Translations under genes and position numbers: made by a program
Source of the DNA: Dyadobacter bucti
GTDB lineage: Bacteria > Bacteroidota > Bacteroidia > Cytophagales > Spirosomataceae
Reading direction: 5' to 3'
Assembly (NCBI RefSeq): GCF_005869225.1
Contig: NZ_SWFP01000020.1
Location: 1-48,001 of the forward strand
Length of the DNA: 48,001 nt
The notes under the pieces: model-generated
What the model was told of the DNA's origin: nothing
Databases searched by the model: none
What the model saw: the letters and a program-made list of their open reading frames with translations, nothing else
Part shown: positions 9,593 through 18,225 of the stretch, one piece after another
How positions within the stretch are numbered: position 1 is the stretch's first letter
Layout of the letters: the number at the start of each line of letters is the position of its first letter

Positions 9593-10999
9593 ATGAAAAA
9601 GATAGTATTATCAAGCCTTGGTTTTTTTCTTCTTCTATGTTGTGCCCAGGCTCAGAAACCTGAATTGCCAAAATTATCTGCGAGCGATTACTTCAACAAC
9701 TTTCAAAGATTTACTAATGAGAGTCCAAATATAAATGCGGCATTTGCCAATGTTCAAAAATTAGCATCAAATCCAGAATATGAACAATCTGCAACTTTTC
9801 TAATTCATAATAGCTTCGCACAGGATTTTGTTCAACGACCAAGCGATGACGAAGCCCAGAAGGTAAGCCGTGCAAAACGAAGATTGATTTCTAGGCCAAT
9901 TCTTGATAAAATGGTCTTAGATACCTCGGTACTTTTGAAGCAACAAATACAACCTTTGTTTTTGCTAATCAAAGTTCAAGAAGCTGCAAACGATATAGAA
10001 CAGTTAGCCAGGCTGACAGAGGAATTCATTAACTTAGAACTTGATGGACGTGATATTTACCGTTATCGTGCTGGCAGATATGGTTTGAATATCCTGAATG
10101 TCATACGGAGACATTCCGAACTAAGCGAATTGTCACTAAGACTAACGAATAAACTGGAAGCCAGCCTTCGCCAAGGACAAGTAGTTGTCACTGACTCGTC
10201 CAGCAGAGCCGATCTGGATAAACGGGCGTGGTTCCGGTTTCTGTTTGCCAGCGTTAATTTTTTGAAATCAGAACAAATGACTGATCGCCGGCGAAAAGAA
10301 ACCCTTTTGAAAGTAGCATTTGAATACAGTCCTGATCTTATTGACAAAAACCATCAATCCGGATATTTCTATGACATGGTAATGCTTTGGGGGCATGGAA
10401 AAGAAGGATTTCAGGATGATTATTTACAGTTTATCACTGCCAGTACGGATAAAAAGCAAGTCATGGAGACACTGTTAAAGACGGCACTTGTGGAACCTTC
10501 GTATAAGGAAAAATTAAGAGCTGTTCACGAGGAATTGATGCCAGGTACAAGCTTCGGTGACTATTGGAAAAAAGGAATTGACGCGTCTGCTGTTAAAGCC
10601 CCTCCGATTACGCTGACGCTTATGGCTAAAAAACCGTTTTCGAGTAAGTCATATTCAGGCCAATGGATATTAGTTGATTTCTGGGGAACCTGGTGTAAGC
10701 CATGCCGCGAGGAACATCCGGCTTTGCAGAAATTTTATGATTCGACAACCGTCCAGCAGTCGAAAAACATAACGCTTCTGACCGTTGCCAGCCGGGATAC
10801 AGAGCAGAAGGTTACAGCCTATATGACAAAAATGAAGTACTCGTTTCCGGTTGCAATGTCGGATAACAAGATTGAAAGATTATTCAAGGTTCAAGGCTAT
10901 CCGACAAAAATATTGATTACTCCAACCGGTAAGTACATCACCGTACCATTTGGAGTAGATTGGGTTAGTTTCGTAAATAAATATGTGGAAGCGAACTAA
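9593..10999 (+). CDS. Secreted TlpA-like thioredoxin-fold protein (transposon cargo)
   Basis: 468 residues. A signal peptide (MKKIVLSSLGFFLLLCCAQA, cleavage near residue 20) leads into a roughly 300-residue helical region of unknown function. A C-terminal thioredoxin-like domain with the redox motif W-C-K-P-C (C368, C371) follows, then the cis-Pro region VQGYPTKILITP. This is the architecture of Bacteroidota TlpA/ResA-like disulfide reductases, which act outside the cytoplasmic membrane. It is the only non-transposition gene in the Tn3 element, placed between IRL and the resolvase. Directly upstream are repeated TTATAAC motifs that may contain its promoter. The cargo benefit is unknown; roles in cysteine redox control or stress survival are inference. 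Confidence 0.88.
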   Translation: MKKIVLSSLGFFLLLCCAQAQKPELPKLSASDYFNNFQRFTNESPNINAAFANVQKLASNPEYEQSATFLIHNSFAQDFVQRPSDDEAQKVSRAKRRLISRPILDKMVLDTSVLLKQQIQPLFLLIKVQEAANDIEQLARLTEEFINLELDGRDIYRYRAGRYGLNILNVIRRHSELSELSLRLTNKLEASLRQGQVVVTDSSSRADLDKRAWFRFLFASVNFLKSEQMTDRRRKETLLKVAFEYSPDLIDKNHQSGYFYDMVMLWGHGKEGFQDDYLQFITASTDKKQVMETLLKTALVEPSYKEKLRAVHEELMPGTSFGDYWKKGIDASAVKAPPITLTLMAKKPFSSKSYSGQWILVDFWGTWCKPCREEHPALQKFYDSTTVQQSKNITLLTVASRDTEQKVTAYMTKMKYSFPVAMSDNKIERLFKVQGYPTKILITPTGKYITVPFGVDWVSFVNKYVEAN

Positions 11000-11072
11000 G
11001 TTAATGATGTTATCATCAAGCATTTGGGTTAAATTAAGGAAGGGAGAAGAGCCATTGCGCGGTAAGGTATTT

Positions 11073-11681
11073 TCAATCATCTTTTCGGCTGGGACGCTCA
11101 ATTGATTTTATGATAACCCCGGCATGACGAAGCACTTTGTAAAATGTCCTACGACTACCAATCTGAAATGAGTTCATGATTTCAGTTGTCGACTGTTGAC
11201 CTAATTCATAAAGATTCTTCACCGATGGCGCCATCCTCTGATATTTAACAGCTAATCCTTTGGGCCTGCCACCTTTCCTTCCACGCGCCCTAGCTGAATC
11301 CAGACCGGCCCTTGTCCGTTGCACAATAACATTACGTTCATGCTCAGCAAGTGCACAGAATATTTGAAATACCAGAAGCCCACCAGGTGAAGTGGTATCA
11401 ATGGGATCGTTAAGCGATACCAAATGAATATCCTTCTTACCGAGATCTTCAACCAGTTCAATCAGCCCACGTGTAGACCGTCCCAAACGGTCGAGTTTCC
11501 AGATCACAATGGTATCGCCTTTGCGTAAAAAGCCCATCATCAATTCGAACTCCGGTTTGTTAGCCTTCATCCCGGATATTTTATCTTCATAAATCTTTTC
11601 GCAACCCGCCAGACGCAATGCATCGGTTTGAGAATCCAATGTCTGTTCCTGGGTGCTGACCCTTGCATATCCTACTCGCAT
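11073..11681 (-). CDS. tnpR: Tn3 resolvase (small serine recombinase)
   Basis: 202 residues. The catalytic domain begins MRVGYARVSTQEQ with nucleophile S9 and R7. It also has the DxLDRLGRS motif (WKLDRLGRST) and the helix region with AEHERNVIVQRT. The C-terminal HTH (STTEIMNSFQIGSRRTFYKV) binds the res site. It is transcribed divergently from tnpA across a 172-bp gap that should contain res. The enzyme resolves the cointegrates formed in replicative transposition. It looks intact. Confidence 0.95.
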   Translation of the reverse strand: MRVGYARVSTQEQTLDSQTDALRLAGCEKIYEDKISGMKANKPEFELMMGFLRKGDTIVIWKLDRLGRSTRGLIELVEDLGKKDIHLVSLNDPIDTTSPGGLLVFQIFCALAEHERNVIVQRTRAGLDSARARGRKGGRPKGLAVKYQRMAPSVKNLYELGQQSTTEIMNSFQIGSRRTFYKVLRHAGVIIKSIERPSRKDD

Positions 11682-11853
11682 TAATTTGTGCTGTTTTGTA
11701 TCTGTTACTTACCAGAATGCAATATACGGTACATTCATAAAGTAGATAAGTTTCGGATACAACTTTTTTATCAGGTTTAGCATCTTTTTAACTTAAAGGG
11801 AGCTGTACCTATAAACGAACGTTTTTTAGCCACCGCCCCGGCGGACCAAAATT
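11682..11853. promoter_or_regulatory. Presumed res site and divergent tnpR/tnpA promoters
   Basis: Intergenic region between divergent tnpR and tnpA, where Tn3 elements carry res. An inverted TTGTATC/GATACAA pair is visible (near 11696 and 11755). Subsites I-III cannot be defined by eye. Confidence 0.5.
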
Positions 11854-14822
11854 ATGCCCGCTGAATTTCTTTCCGGCCAGGAACGCGAACGTTATCAGAG
11901 CATCCCGTCCAATTTATCGCAAGAGGATTTAACCCGTTATTGTTTTCTCTCCAACACGGACCGCCAGCTGATATCCGGTATGCGGCGAGACCACAACCGT
12001 TTAGGTTTTGCTTTGCAGTTAACGATACTTCGGCTCATGAACCACCTTCCCCAAGAATGGTACAGGAAAGTGCCGGATAATCTGGTTAGTTATGTCGCAC
12101 GGCAGCTGGACATCAACGATCCGGCAATCCTTATTAATTATGGAAATAGGGAAAAAACGATCTCAGAACATTTATACACAATCCTTTTATATTTGAAACG
12201 AAGACGATGGCAACCGCTTATTGATACAATCCCATTAGAGAAATGGCTCTTAGAGCGAGCATTGGAACACGATAACGAACACGTATTGTTATCTCTGGCC
12301 TGTGACTGGCTACGAGAAGAATTAATTTTAAGGCCGGCCATTATTGAACTGGAGCGGCTAGTTGTTTCCCTGGCTGATTTGGTTCATCAGGAAACTTACA
12401 AGCGCCTGTCATCATTGCTAACAAATTCGTTCAAAGAAAATTTGGACAATCTTCTGGTAGTAGACAAGGTTTTCAAAACGACGCCGCATAACTGGCTTTC
12501 GAAACCTCCGGTGAGCCCTACTGCAAACCAGATTAAGCTAATGTTGCACAAACGCCAATACCTGACCCAGCTCGATATTGAAAAATGGGATACCAGTAGC
12601 CTTCATCCTAACCGCCGTAAAAGGCTCGCGGTTTTAGCCCGGAGCAAAACCAACCAGGCATTGATCCGGATGTCCGATACAAAACGCTATCCCATGCTTG
12701 TCGCCTTTTGTCTAGAGGCATACATTACACTAACTGATTACATTATAAAGCTTTTTGATGAATACTGGGAAGACATATCCGGTCAATCAGTACGTGAGCT
12801 GACCGAATACCAATTAAAGCAAGTTAAGTCCAGGGACGGTGCACTTATAACTTTGGGAAAGGCTGCCGAACCCATTGTAGATGAAATCAATATTCCGGCT
12901 GCCGAATTAAGGGCGCGTATATATGCCAGCGTATCCAGAAGCGAATTGATTGAAGCCATTGACATTATGCAAATGCTGACAAGGCAAGGGCCGCGTACTT
13001 TTCATCACTTTCTTATTAGCCGATATCGGGTCATTAAATCATTTTCTGCCGGTTTTTTAGATGCACTCACTTTTGAGCATGCCTTTGCAGGAGATGATTT
13101 TGAGCAGGCACTTCAATTGATAGGTGATTGGCAAACAGGACGAAAGAGAAAGAACCCGAAAGAACTACCTATGAAATTTATGCTTCCATCTTGGAAGTCG
13201 TTTGTTGAGCCGGTAAAAGGCGAAATAGACCGTCCTGCTTACGAATTAAGTGTCCTTGCCAGGCTCCGTGACCGGTTGCGTTCGGGTGATGTTTATGTTA
13301 ACCATTCCAGAAAATATGCAAGTCCTGATACTTACTTGATTCCGGAAGCGAACTGGAAGGCACACAGGACCGAATTGCTAACCTATCTAGGTTATAAGGA
13401 TGCAACCCCTTACCGGTTAGAAGAGCAAATTTCGGAACTGGAATCACATTTGCCGTTGATGGAACAGATACTGGCAGACGGCGGTGATATCCGTCTGGAC
13501 GATGATGGGGAATTGGTAGTAACACCCTTAAAAGCAGACGATATACCAGAATCGGTAAAAGCGCTCCGGGCAGCGGTCGACCGGTTATTGCCGCGCGTAG
13601 AATTAACGGATCTTCTGGTTGAAGTAGACAATTGGACAGGGTTTTCCAGTGAGTTGACAGGCTTGGAAAATGAATCCAGGAGTAAGACCACCAGGCATTA
13701 TTGTATGCAGCACTTTTGGCAGGAGCCTGTAATATTCCATTAACTGAAATGGCTCAAAGTGCAGGACTTGACTACCAGACGCTTTGGTGGGTGTCTACCA
13801 ATTACATCAGGGAAGAAACACTTAAACGGGCCACGGTCCGGCTGGTTAATTATCAGCACGAACTTTGGCTGTCATCTTATTGGGGCAGTGGAATGTTGTC
13901 TTCTTCTGATGGACAACGATTCCCTGTAAGCGGCAAAATCCGTAATGCACAGTCCATTCCGCGTTATTACGGTTACGGCAAAGGTTATACGCTTATTACG
14001 CATACGTCCGACCAATATGCACAATACGGAAGCAGATCCGTTCCATCAACAATCCGGGATGCCACTTATGTACTGGATGAAATATTGGGTAACGAAACAG
14101 ATTTGGAAATTATAGAGCACACCACGGACACAGGTGGTTATACCGATATTATTTTTGCGTTATTCGATTTATTAGGGTTACTATTTTCACCTAGGTTGCG
14201 TGACCTTGCAAACCAAAGCCTGTGCCGGATTAAGGGGATGGATTTACAGTATCCTTCACTTAAATTCACCTCCAATTTCCGTCCAGAATATGTCCGGGCC
14301 AGGTGGGATAATTTATTACGGGTTGCGGCCACACTAAAAAGTGGTTGGGTTACATCATCGCTTATGATCAGTAAATTACAAGGATATCCACGGCAGCACC
14401 ATTTGACTGCACTTCTACAAGAATATGGCAAACTGGTTAAAACGACCTTCATACTACGATATTTACAAAGTCAACCGTTGCGCCGGCGTATTCATGCACA
14501 GCTTAACAAGGGTGAACAGCTGCATGCACTTCGCGCCTGGCTTTGGTTTGGTGGCGATGGGCATCTCAGGCGAAAACAGGAAGACGCCCAACAAGAAACT
14601 GCGGGTTGTTTAAACGTTCTGACAAACCTGGTTGTGGTTTGGAATACGGTTTATACACAGGAAGTACTTAAAAGGCATCAGGCGGAAGGCAATCTGGTCG
14701 ATGAAAGTGATTTTGAACATCTTTCTCCGGCCAGATACGCACACATTAATCGATTAGGTCGTTACACTTTTCAGAAAGTAGAGCAATTTGAGGATAACGG
14801 CTTACGCCCATTGAGGACGTAA
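11854..14822 (+). pseudogene. tnpA: Tn3-family transposase TnpA, one-base frameshift
   Basis: The N-terminal 610 codons run from ATG 11854 (MPAEFLSGQERERYQSIPSN, the DUF4158 region typical of Tn3 TnpA). The frame then shifts at 13686/13687, where one base is missing (SRSK, then DHQALLYAALLAGACN in the other frame). The remaining part holds the whole DDE core: SSDGQ, TDTGGYTD and LNKGEQLHAL. The restored protein would be about 989 residues, the normal family length, ending 4 bp before IRR. The lesion separates the DNA-binding half from the catalytic half, so the copy is probably defective. The sequence at the shift is not an obvious slippery heptamer. A sequencing or assembly error is possible. 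Confidence 0.92.
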
Positions 14823-14826
14823 ATCA

Positions 14827-14864
14827 CTTAACGCTATTTTTTGTCCATTTACTAAAAGAACCCC
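14827..14864 (-). repeat. Tn3 right inverted repeat (IRR)
   Basis: 38 bp, tip CCCC at 14861-14864 on the plus strand; followed by ATTAT. Confidence 0.93.
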
Positions 14865-14915
14865 ATTATCATAAGAGTCTTTCAGAAGAGCGCCCAATTC
14901 TTTTGCTGTTAACAT
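14865..14915 (-). pseudogene. HTH-like regulator, N-terminal 17 codons
   Basis: ATG at 14915 gives MLTAKELGALLKDSYDN, then the Tn3 element interrupts. The rest lies at 9207-9385. The promoter and operator of the gene remain attached to this piece. Confidence 0.75.
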
Positions 14916-14937
14916 TTGATTAGTGTTTAAGGTTAAA

Positions 14938-14968
14938 CAAATGTAGTAAAATATTGTAGCTACAATAT
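14938..14968 (-). promoter_or_regulatory. Promoter with 18-bp palindromic operator
   Basis: On the minus strand a consensus -7 box TACATTTG (14938-14945) lies 23 bp before the ATG of the split HTH-like gene. An 18-bp perfect palindrome ATATTGTAGCTACAATAT (14951-14968) covers the -33 region (its TTG is 17 bp from the -7). This is a typical repressor layout; autoregulation by the HTH-like protein is inference. Confidence 0.65.
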
Positions 14969-15119
14969 AGAATACTAAATAATAATTATTTATTTGCGAA
15001 TAACGTCGTCAAACATTTATAGCCTGTGAGTAACTGACAAGCAATTAATCCGACTGCCACATACTGAGATTGTAATTTGAGTAAAATAGAATATCACGGG
15101 TTTTTTTACAAAAAATTCA

Positions 15120-15317
15120 ATGGAAAACGGCTGGGTACTTTTAATCGTATGCGCAATAGTAGGGTACTTTGTTGATCTATTTCTATATCGTGTTGTGAAG
15201 ATTAATTGGAGTCGTTATGATCTGAAACAGGGGTATGACGGTTGTTTAGGAACAGCTATTACCGCTATCATAATAATTATCGGCATAATAGTATGGCTCA
15301 AATTAAATCGGCCTTAG
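15120..15317 (+). CDS. Small two-span membrane protein
   Basis: 65 residues with two predicted membrane helices (about residues 4-23, LLIVCAIVGYFVDLFLY, and 44-61, AITAIIIIIGIIVWL). Between them is a short basic/aromatic loop (VVKINWSRYDLKQGYDG). No family recognised. Confidence 0.55.
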   Translation: MENGWVLLIVCAIVGYFVDLFLYRVVKINWSRYDLKQGYDGCLGTAITAIIIIIGIIVWLKLNRP

Positions 15318-15433
15318 AAGTGTCTTGCGACCAGCGAGCGAGAGGAGCAACCCTACCGCCACAAAGTCAATTATAACGGAGAGATAGTAGATGTCAAGCG
15401 GTTCTGTATTTTATGCTCAAAACCTACTCTATC

Positions 15434-15718
15434 ATGGAAGAAAACAAGTCAAACAGTTCAGTTGATGTAATGAAAAGGATTGATGACTTTTTCAAAAAGT
15501 TAAATCCGGTGGAAAAGAAAGTTGCAACATTTATCCCGCCAATCATACTTTTTATCGTCTTTTACAAACTAGCCGAAAGTTATGACGAAGAGAGATTCTG
15601 GCCAGGCTCAGGAGATGCGTTTGATATGGCGGATACTTGGTGGGTCTGGATAATATATCTTTTGATCATTGGTTTTTTGTTGTTGAAAATACATAATCAA
15701 CCAGACACTAAATCGTAA
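15434..15718 (+). CDS. Small two-span membrane protein, hypothetical
   Basis: 94 residues from ATG 15434 (the upstream TTG 15413 is less likely). A charged N-terminus (MEENKSNSSVDVMKRIDDFF) precedes one helix (IPPIILFIVFYKLA) and, after an acidic/Trp-rich loop, a second helix (WVWIIYLLIIGFLLL). It follows the gene at 15120 by 116 bp on the same strand. No family recognised. Confidence 0.55.
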   Translation: MEENKSNSSVDVMKRIDDFFKKLNPVEKKVATFIPPIILFIVFYKLAESYDEERFWPGSGDAFDMADTWWVWIIYLLIIGFLLLKIHNQPDTKS

Positions 15719-15998
15719 GCAGATACACCGCAATAACCCTATCCGCTTGTTCCCTGCTCTTCAGTTTCTCCCCGCCCGTCAAGAACTTATATAGCCGGTT
15801 GGTTTACTCGTCGTGCATGAAATAGTATTGCGATCCTTCCTTGCTGTAAATCTTGCATATTTGTAAACTTTTCCTGAGATATAAATTTTTAACAGGTTGA
15901 TAGTCAATTTGTTAAAATAGTTTTTTGTAAAACTTTTGAAATTTCTGTTTGCGAATACTAACCAAAATGATGTTATTCAAGCCTTAAATCTAGAACAC

Positions 15999-16145
15999 AT
16001 GCAAACGAGCATGAAAAAAGGAAGTCCCAATCCTGAAAATGGATTAAAACTTCCTCCTGAAAAGGTTCTAGGTATTGTTGCTGGTGTGATTACACTTCTT
16101 GCCGCCGTCGTAAAGTTGCTTGAAGCGTTACACCTGATACCTTAG
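15999..16145 (+). CDS. Small hydrophobic peptide (48 aa)
   Basis: From ATG 15999: a Lys/Pro/Asn N-terminal half (MQTSMKKGSPNPENGLKLPP) and a hydrophobic C-terminal half (VLGIVAGVITLLAAVVKLLE...). The longer frame from TTG 15936 is unlikely because a near-consensus -7 box (AACTTTTG, 15931-15938) overlaps it. A strong GC hairpin terminator follows 5 bp after the stop. The organisation matches the 73-aa peptide gene at 8849. Confidence 0.55.
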   Translation: MQTSMKKGSPNPENGLKLPPEKVLGIVAGVITLLAAVVKLLEALHLIP

Positions 16146-16150
16146 AACAG

Positions 16151-16190
16151 CCCCCTGTTGAGCCATACGATGGTTCCGGGGGGTATTTTT
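16151..16190 (+). terminator. Rho-independent terminator
   Basis: CCCCC (16151-16155) pairs with GGGGG (16178-16183 region) enclosing an inner GAGCCAT/ATGGTTC stem, followed by a run of T. Confidence 0.75.
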
Positions 16191-16501
16191 TTATGTTGCC
16201 CGTTTGAATTGGTAGCAAGGTTTCCAAATTTAGTCAATAGGTTTAGACAAATAAAAGAAACTGTAAAAAAAATCATAAATAAAATTGTAAACCGTCGCAC
16301 GGCATTTGCACGAGCCAGCACGCAGATTACACGATATCAGCACGGCAAATTCACGGGGAGGCAGTATAGTGTTAAATCTGGGAAATTTAATATGGTGTGT
16401 AGAAGCTCACAAGCCCGATGTTCAATTATAAACGACGGTTTAGACGCAGCTACTGAGCAGGCAGTAGGAGAGCAGGCCAACCGTCAAACCTGCTGTGTCA
16501 A

Positions 16502-16681
16502 TTATGACACCGGTTTGCTATTTTGTCCAGCAAGATCTTCTCTCATATTCCCATACGCTTTTGCCAGGTATGCAATCAATGTTGGTATTTCATCCAGCGG
16601 GATGCTTGGATTTGTACGGCTGCGCTTGCCTTCGAGAATGTGAGCTATGCTGAGGATGACGACACCGTCATGCGGAAAATG
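16502..16681 (-). pseudogene. XRE-type HTH protein remnant
   Basis: A 60-codon open frame with no start codon ends at TAA 16502-16504. It contains SIAHILEGKRSRTNPSIPLD followed by LIAYLAKAYG, the second half of a Cro/CI-type helix-turn-helix (recognition helix end, then the terminal helix). The N-terminal helices are missing. The rest of 16191-16713 holds nothing else I can support; a 161-codon plus-strand frame overlapping this remnant is judged spurious. Confidence 0.45.
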
Positions 16682-16713
16682 TCAGCGAAATACAAAGACT
16701 GAAAGGTGAAATC

Positions 16714-16968
16714 CTAAAACTGATACTTCTGTTTCATCGCGTCCAAAAGTTGACCCAGCTCGTGAATTAGATGATATGCTCCCACAGGCCGGGCGCCGCT
16801 ATGTCCTTCCCTACGCGGTTTAGAAACTTCATCAGCTAATTTCTGAACTTCTTCATTTAACGAGATTAGCTGCCTGGCATCATTCATTAGCAAAGAATGT
16901 TCAACATTAGGCTTTTTCCCCTCTTGGTATAGCCTTGCTAAAACGAGATATGAGTTGGTAATTGTCAT
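16714..16968 (-). CDS. Small hypothetical helical protein
   Basis: 84 residues, MTITNSYLVLARLYQEGKKP followed by predicted helices (LISLNEEVQKLADEV) and a C-terminal helix (HLIHELGQLLDAMKQKYQF). A consensus -7 box TATATTTG on the minus strand at about 16993-17000 supports transcription. It is divergent from the gene at 17106. No family recognised. Confidence 0.55.
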   Translation of the reverse strand: MTITNSYLVLARLYQEGKKPNVEHSLLMNDARQLISLNEEVQKLADEVSKPRREGHSGARPVGAYHLIHELGQLLDAMKQKYQF

Positions 16969-17105
16969 TGTATGAAATGATTTAGTTTATCAAATATAAT
17001 TGTTATACTAATAATTGTTATTTGTTTTAGAAGACATATTTTTCCAAAGTGCTTCAGCACACTTTTTGATATTTAAGATCACAACATTTTGATAGTTTTG
17101 GGATC

Positions 17106-17402
17106 ATGAAAAGGAATCATTCCATTACCGCCCACGCCATACATAGCCGGTTGCAGATGATCCGGAACAAGATCCAGATTTCACCTGCAATGTTTCCGTC
17201 TGACATTGTGAGCTTCAATCAAAAATACTTTGATAAGGCTGGTGAATCAGTTGAAAAATATCACAGCCATACATGCAATAAGCTTAACTATTATGAAGCG
17301 GCTGAACTGTTTCTGGCAGCCTATCTGGGCGATGATAGAACAATTGAAAAACAGCCGATCTGGACGGCGCACAAAAACGATTTCTATGTGGGGTTCTTTT
17401 AG
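17106..17402 (+). CDS. Hypothetical protein (98 aa)
   Basis: MKRNHSITAHAIHSRLQMIR, then an acidic helical domain ending IWTAHKNDFYVGFF. A consensus -7 box TAGTTTTG sits at 17092-17099, only 6 bp before this ATG. Either the mRNA is almost leaderless or translation begins at the internal ATG 17157. No family recognised. Confidence 0.5.
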   Translation: MKRNHSITAHAIHSRLQMIRNKIQISPAMFPSDIVSFNQKYFDKAGESVEKYHSHTCNKLNYYEAAELFLAAYLGDDRTIEKQPIWTAHKNDFYVGFF

Positions 17403-17417
17403 CAAACGGGCAAAGAA

Positions 17418-17522
17418 TTACGCTAAGGGTTTTTGCTCTTTACGGGCAGAACGGTCAACGGGCTTGATGATCACTCCGTGGTCAATTAACCCCTGCTGAT
17501 GGGCGGGGACAGGTATATAGTC
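17418..17522 (-). pseudogene. Short coding remnant, unidentified
   Basis: A 34-codon frame bounded by stops reads DYIPVPAHQQGLIDHGVIIK and then PVDRSARKEQKPLA before TAA 17418-17420. The composition is protein-like but it has no start codon, so it looks like the C-terminal end of a lost gene. Confidence 0.3.
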
Positions 17523-17617
17523 TTACATGGAGAAATCTTATTAATCGGCTAGATTTGGCTTCAATGAACCGCATAAATTTTTAATTTTACTGATTGTCAC
17601 CCATCTCTATCAAACTT

Positions 17618-18106
17618 ATGAAACAACTGCTATTGAGCATTCTGCTATCAATTTTCCTTCTTATTTCGCACTGTTCATTTGGACAGGAAAAAGGACCAGA
17701 ATTTAAAGTAATAAAAACAGGTTCCTATAGCCAAACTCTACGTACAACATCATATTGCTTAGAAATAGTAGCCCAAGATTACAATCCCAATAGCGTTGAC
17801 CATTGGAAAGCTCTTGTTAAGTATGTCAACGAATTTGATCCGCAGACAAAGAGCGAAGCCACAATTCACTTTGCATTTTATGATACCTGGATTAAGACGG
17901 ACGCTTGTTCATGTAATTTTGACGCAGGTGATGGATGTGAAAGTACATACAGATCAAATCTAATTGCTTCTGGATCTATTTCGCCCCAAATTAATGGTAA
18001 TCGAACGGGTTCTATTAATCTGAATGGTCGGTATAGAATGGATGAAAGCACTGGACCAAAACCAGTGACAACCGGAGGGGTTTGGTCTGTCAATCTTAAA
18101 TTTTAA
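17618..18106 (+). CDS. Secreted protein of unknown function
   Basis: 162 residues from ATG 17618, chosen because it opens a clear signal peptide (MKQLLLSILLSIFLLISHCS, cleavage near FGQ). The mature part has a Cys cluster (TDACSCNFDAGDGC) and a beta-rich pattern with Asn/Gly-rich turns (INGNRTGSINLNGRYR). It faces the gene at 18226 across a shared terminator. No family recognised. Confidence 0.7.
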   Translation: MKQLLLSILLSIFLLISHCSFGQEKGPEFKVIKTGSYSQTLRTTSYCLEIVAQDYNPNSVDHWKALVKYVNEFDPQTKSEATIHFAFYDTWIKTDACSCNFDAGDGCESTYRSNLIASGSISPQINGNRTGSINLNGRYRMDESTGPKPVTTGGVWSVNLKF

Positions 18107-18163
18107 CACTCTGCTTGCCGTATGGATGGTTATTGTGATAATCTGGCCACATGGCAAAAGCAA

Positions 18164-18196
18164 AAACACCTGCCGAAGGTTGGGCGGCAGGTGTTT
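18164..18196. terminator. Bidirectional terminator
   Basis: Perfect 12-bp stem AAACACCTGCCG / CGGCAGGTGTTT with a 9-nt loop and A/T tracts on both sides, between two converging genes. Confidence 0.85.
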
Positions 18197-18225
18197 AAAA
18201 TACTAAAATCCGTTGAAATTAGCGT

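Larger units (their letters stand above)
9386..14864 (+). mobile_element. Tn3-family transposon with TlpA-like cargo (5479 bp)
   Basis: Both ends are visible. The left end starts GGGGTTCTTTTAGTAAATGG at 9386, and the right end is its inverted copy finishing at 14864. The two 38-bp inverted repeats agree at 34 of 38 positions and share the Tn3-type layout (GGGG at the tip, TAAG at the inner end). ATTAT flanks both sides (9381-9385 and 14865-14869), the 5-bp duplication normal for Tn3. Gene order is cargo thioredoxin-like protein, resolvase (opposite strand), res region, transposase. The insertion splits a small HTH-like gene, and removing the element restores that frame, which confirms the boundaries. 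Confidence 0.95.

Noticed and set aside
11026..11037. Third GGGTTAAATTAA near the resolvase
   Set aside because: Only 12 identical bases in AT-rich DNA with no extended match to the 40-bp repeat; probably chance.
14840..14920. Shared 25-bp match of 9386-9420 with 14840-14864, first read as a duplicated gene fragment
   Set aside because: It is the two ends of the Tn3 element (inverted repeats), not coding homology.
16158..16643. 161-codon plus-strand frame
   Set aside because: Opposes an XRE-type remnant in a better-looking frame and has no recognisable motif.
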